Positions 63,756 through 64,000 of a stretch of DNA of 64,000 nt are shown here, piece by piece. The first letter of the stretch is position 1, and each line of letters starts with the position of its first letter. This DNA is from PoT sp049331405 (GTDB lineage: Bacteria; Planctomycetota; Planctomycetia; Isosphaerales; Isosphaeraceae), in NCBI RefSeq assembly GCF_049331405.1, contig NZ_CP186274.1, positions 9,734,001 to 9,798,000 on the forward strand, read 5' to 3'. The position numbers were made by a program, and so were the translations under genes. A model generated the notes under the pieces. The model had not been told where the DNA came from and made no database searches. It was given only the letters and a program-made list of their open reading frames with translations.

Positions 63756-64000
63756 TCAGCCATCGAGCGTCCACGGCGCTCGCATGGGACGGGAGAGCAA
63801 CGCGTCGGCGGCGTCGTTGGCCACGAATCGCTCGGCGGAGGGGTCCCATTGGAGTGATTCGCCTGTGCGTATGGCGATGTTGCCGAGGTGGCTGACGCTG
63901 GCCGATCGATGGCCGATCGTGGCGTCGCAGACGGGCTTATCCCGGGTCTTCACGCAGTCGAGGAAGTTTCGGATGTGATCGTCGGAGGTGTGGAGGCGGG
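63756..64000 (-). CDS. Gfo/Idh/MocA-family protein, C-terminal end (cut by window edge)
   Basis: The last 81 residues of a protein whose start lies beyond base 64000. The pattern FLDCVKTRDKPVCDATIGHRSASVSHLGNIAIR, then LQWDPSAERFVAND and RAPWTL (read in parts), is the standard C-terminus of planctomycete Gfo/Idh/MocA-type oxidoreductases, which use NAD(P) on sugars and inositols. The nucleotide-binding part is outside the window, so specificity cannot be judged. Confidence 0.85.
   Translation of the reverse strand, partial: RLHTSDDHIRNFLDCVKTRDKPVCDATIGHRSASVSHLGNIAIRTGESLQWDPSAERFVANDAADALLSRPMRAPWTLDG

Overview
The window is GC-rich chromosomal DNA from a planctomycete, most likely a member of the Isosphaeraceae (inference from gene content). 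The signature genes are the PSCyt/PSD proteins (one DUF1592-type, one DUF1549/DUF1553-type), DUF1552 and DUF1501 twin-arginine proteins, a DUF1559 pseudopilin-like protein, an ECF sigma factor with a membrane-embedded C-terminal extension, and an ECF sigma factor overlapping a Ser/Thr kinase gene. I see no rRNA, tRNA, CRISPR array, transposase or phage gene. Translation often starts without a strong Shine-Dalgarno, and two genes appear to use TTG.

Layout. 1-12.3 kb holds mixed housekeeping and accessory genes: the tail of an MFS transporter, a secreted CAP protein, a protein made of three tandem YbjQ-like domains, a LemA/M48 protease pair, a class C beta-lactamase-like hydrolase, an aldo/keto reductase, an ECF sigma factor and a secreted protein with an LEPR-XLL-like N-terminus. 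12.3-26.3 kb is the most coherent block. A FadR-type GntR regulator is translationally coupled to a 1394-residue DUF1592-type cytochrome-like protein and a DUF1552 protein. Divergent from it is an operon for a 2-hydroxyacid dehydrogenase, a fumarylacetoacetase-fold hydrolase, an Nramp-like carrier without the metal-site motifs, a fused E1 alpha-beta 2-oxoacid dehydrogenase, its E2, and an SDR protein lacking the catalytic tyrosine. A palindrome in the divergent intergenic region overlaps the -10 box of the regulator promoter. I infer one regulon for uptake and oxidation of an organic acid or sugar acid.

26.3-28.7 kb has a 7Fe-type ferredoxin and the ECF/kinase pair. 28.7-35.8 kb has a membrane-anchored unknown followed by a cluster of secreted hydrolases: a tandem alpha/beta hydrolase, an SGNH plus alpha/beta hydrolase fusion, and a GH42-like protein, probably acting on an esterified polysaccharide. 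36-43.5 kb contains a TPR protein, a Bcr/CflA exporter, an unknown secreted protein, an M15-like peptidase, a GlcG/HbpS-like protein and a GH5-like glycosidase. At 43.7-45.3 kb an SDR gene and a TetR gene diverge from overlapping promoters carrying two matching palindromes. At 45.3-49.8 kb there is a four-gene minus-strand run: guanine deaminase, an ABM-domain membrane protein, a flavin amine oxidase and an NAD-dependent epimerase.

From 50 kb on there are an OprB-like porin, an SGNH-like anchored protein, an AT-richer gene-poor stretch with a small zinc-ribbon protein, a VOC protein and a MarR regulator, a DUF1501/DUF1553 pair in which the larger protein carries an NPCBM-like domain, a 1 kb gene-free stretch with two 17-bp palindromic sites, a small lipoprotein with a DUF1559 protein, and the C-terminus of a Gfo/Idh/MocA-family protein running off the right edge. 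Boundaries and family calls rest on reading motifs only; no searches were run.
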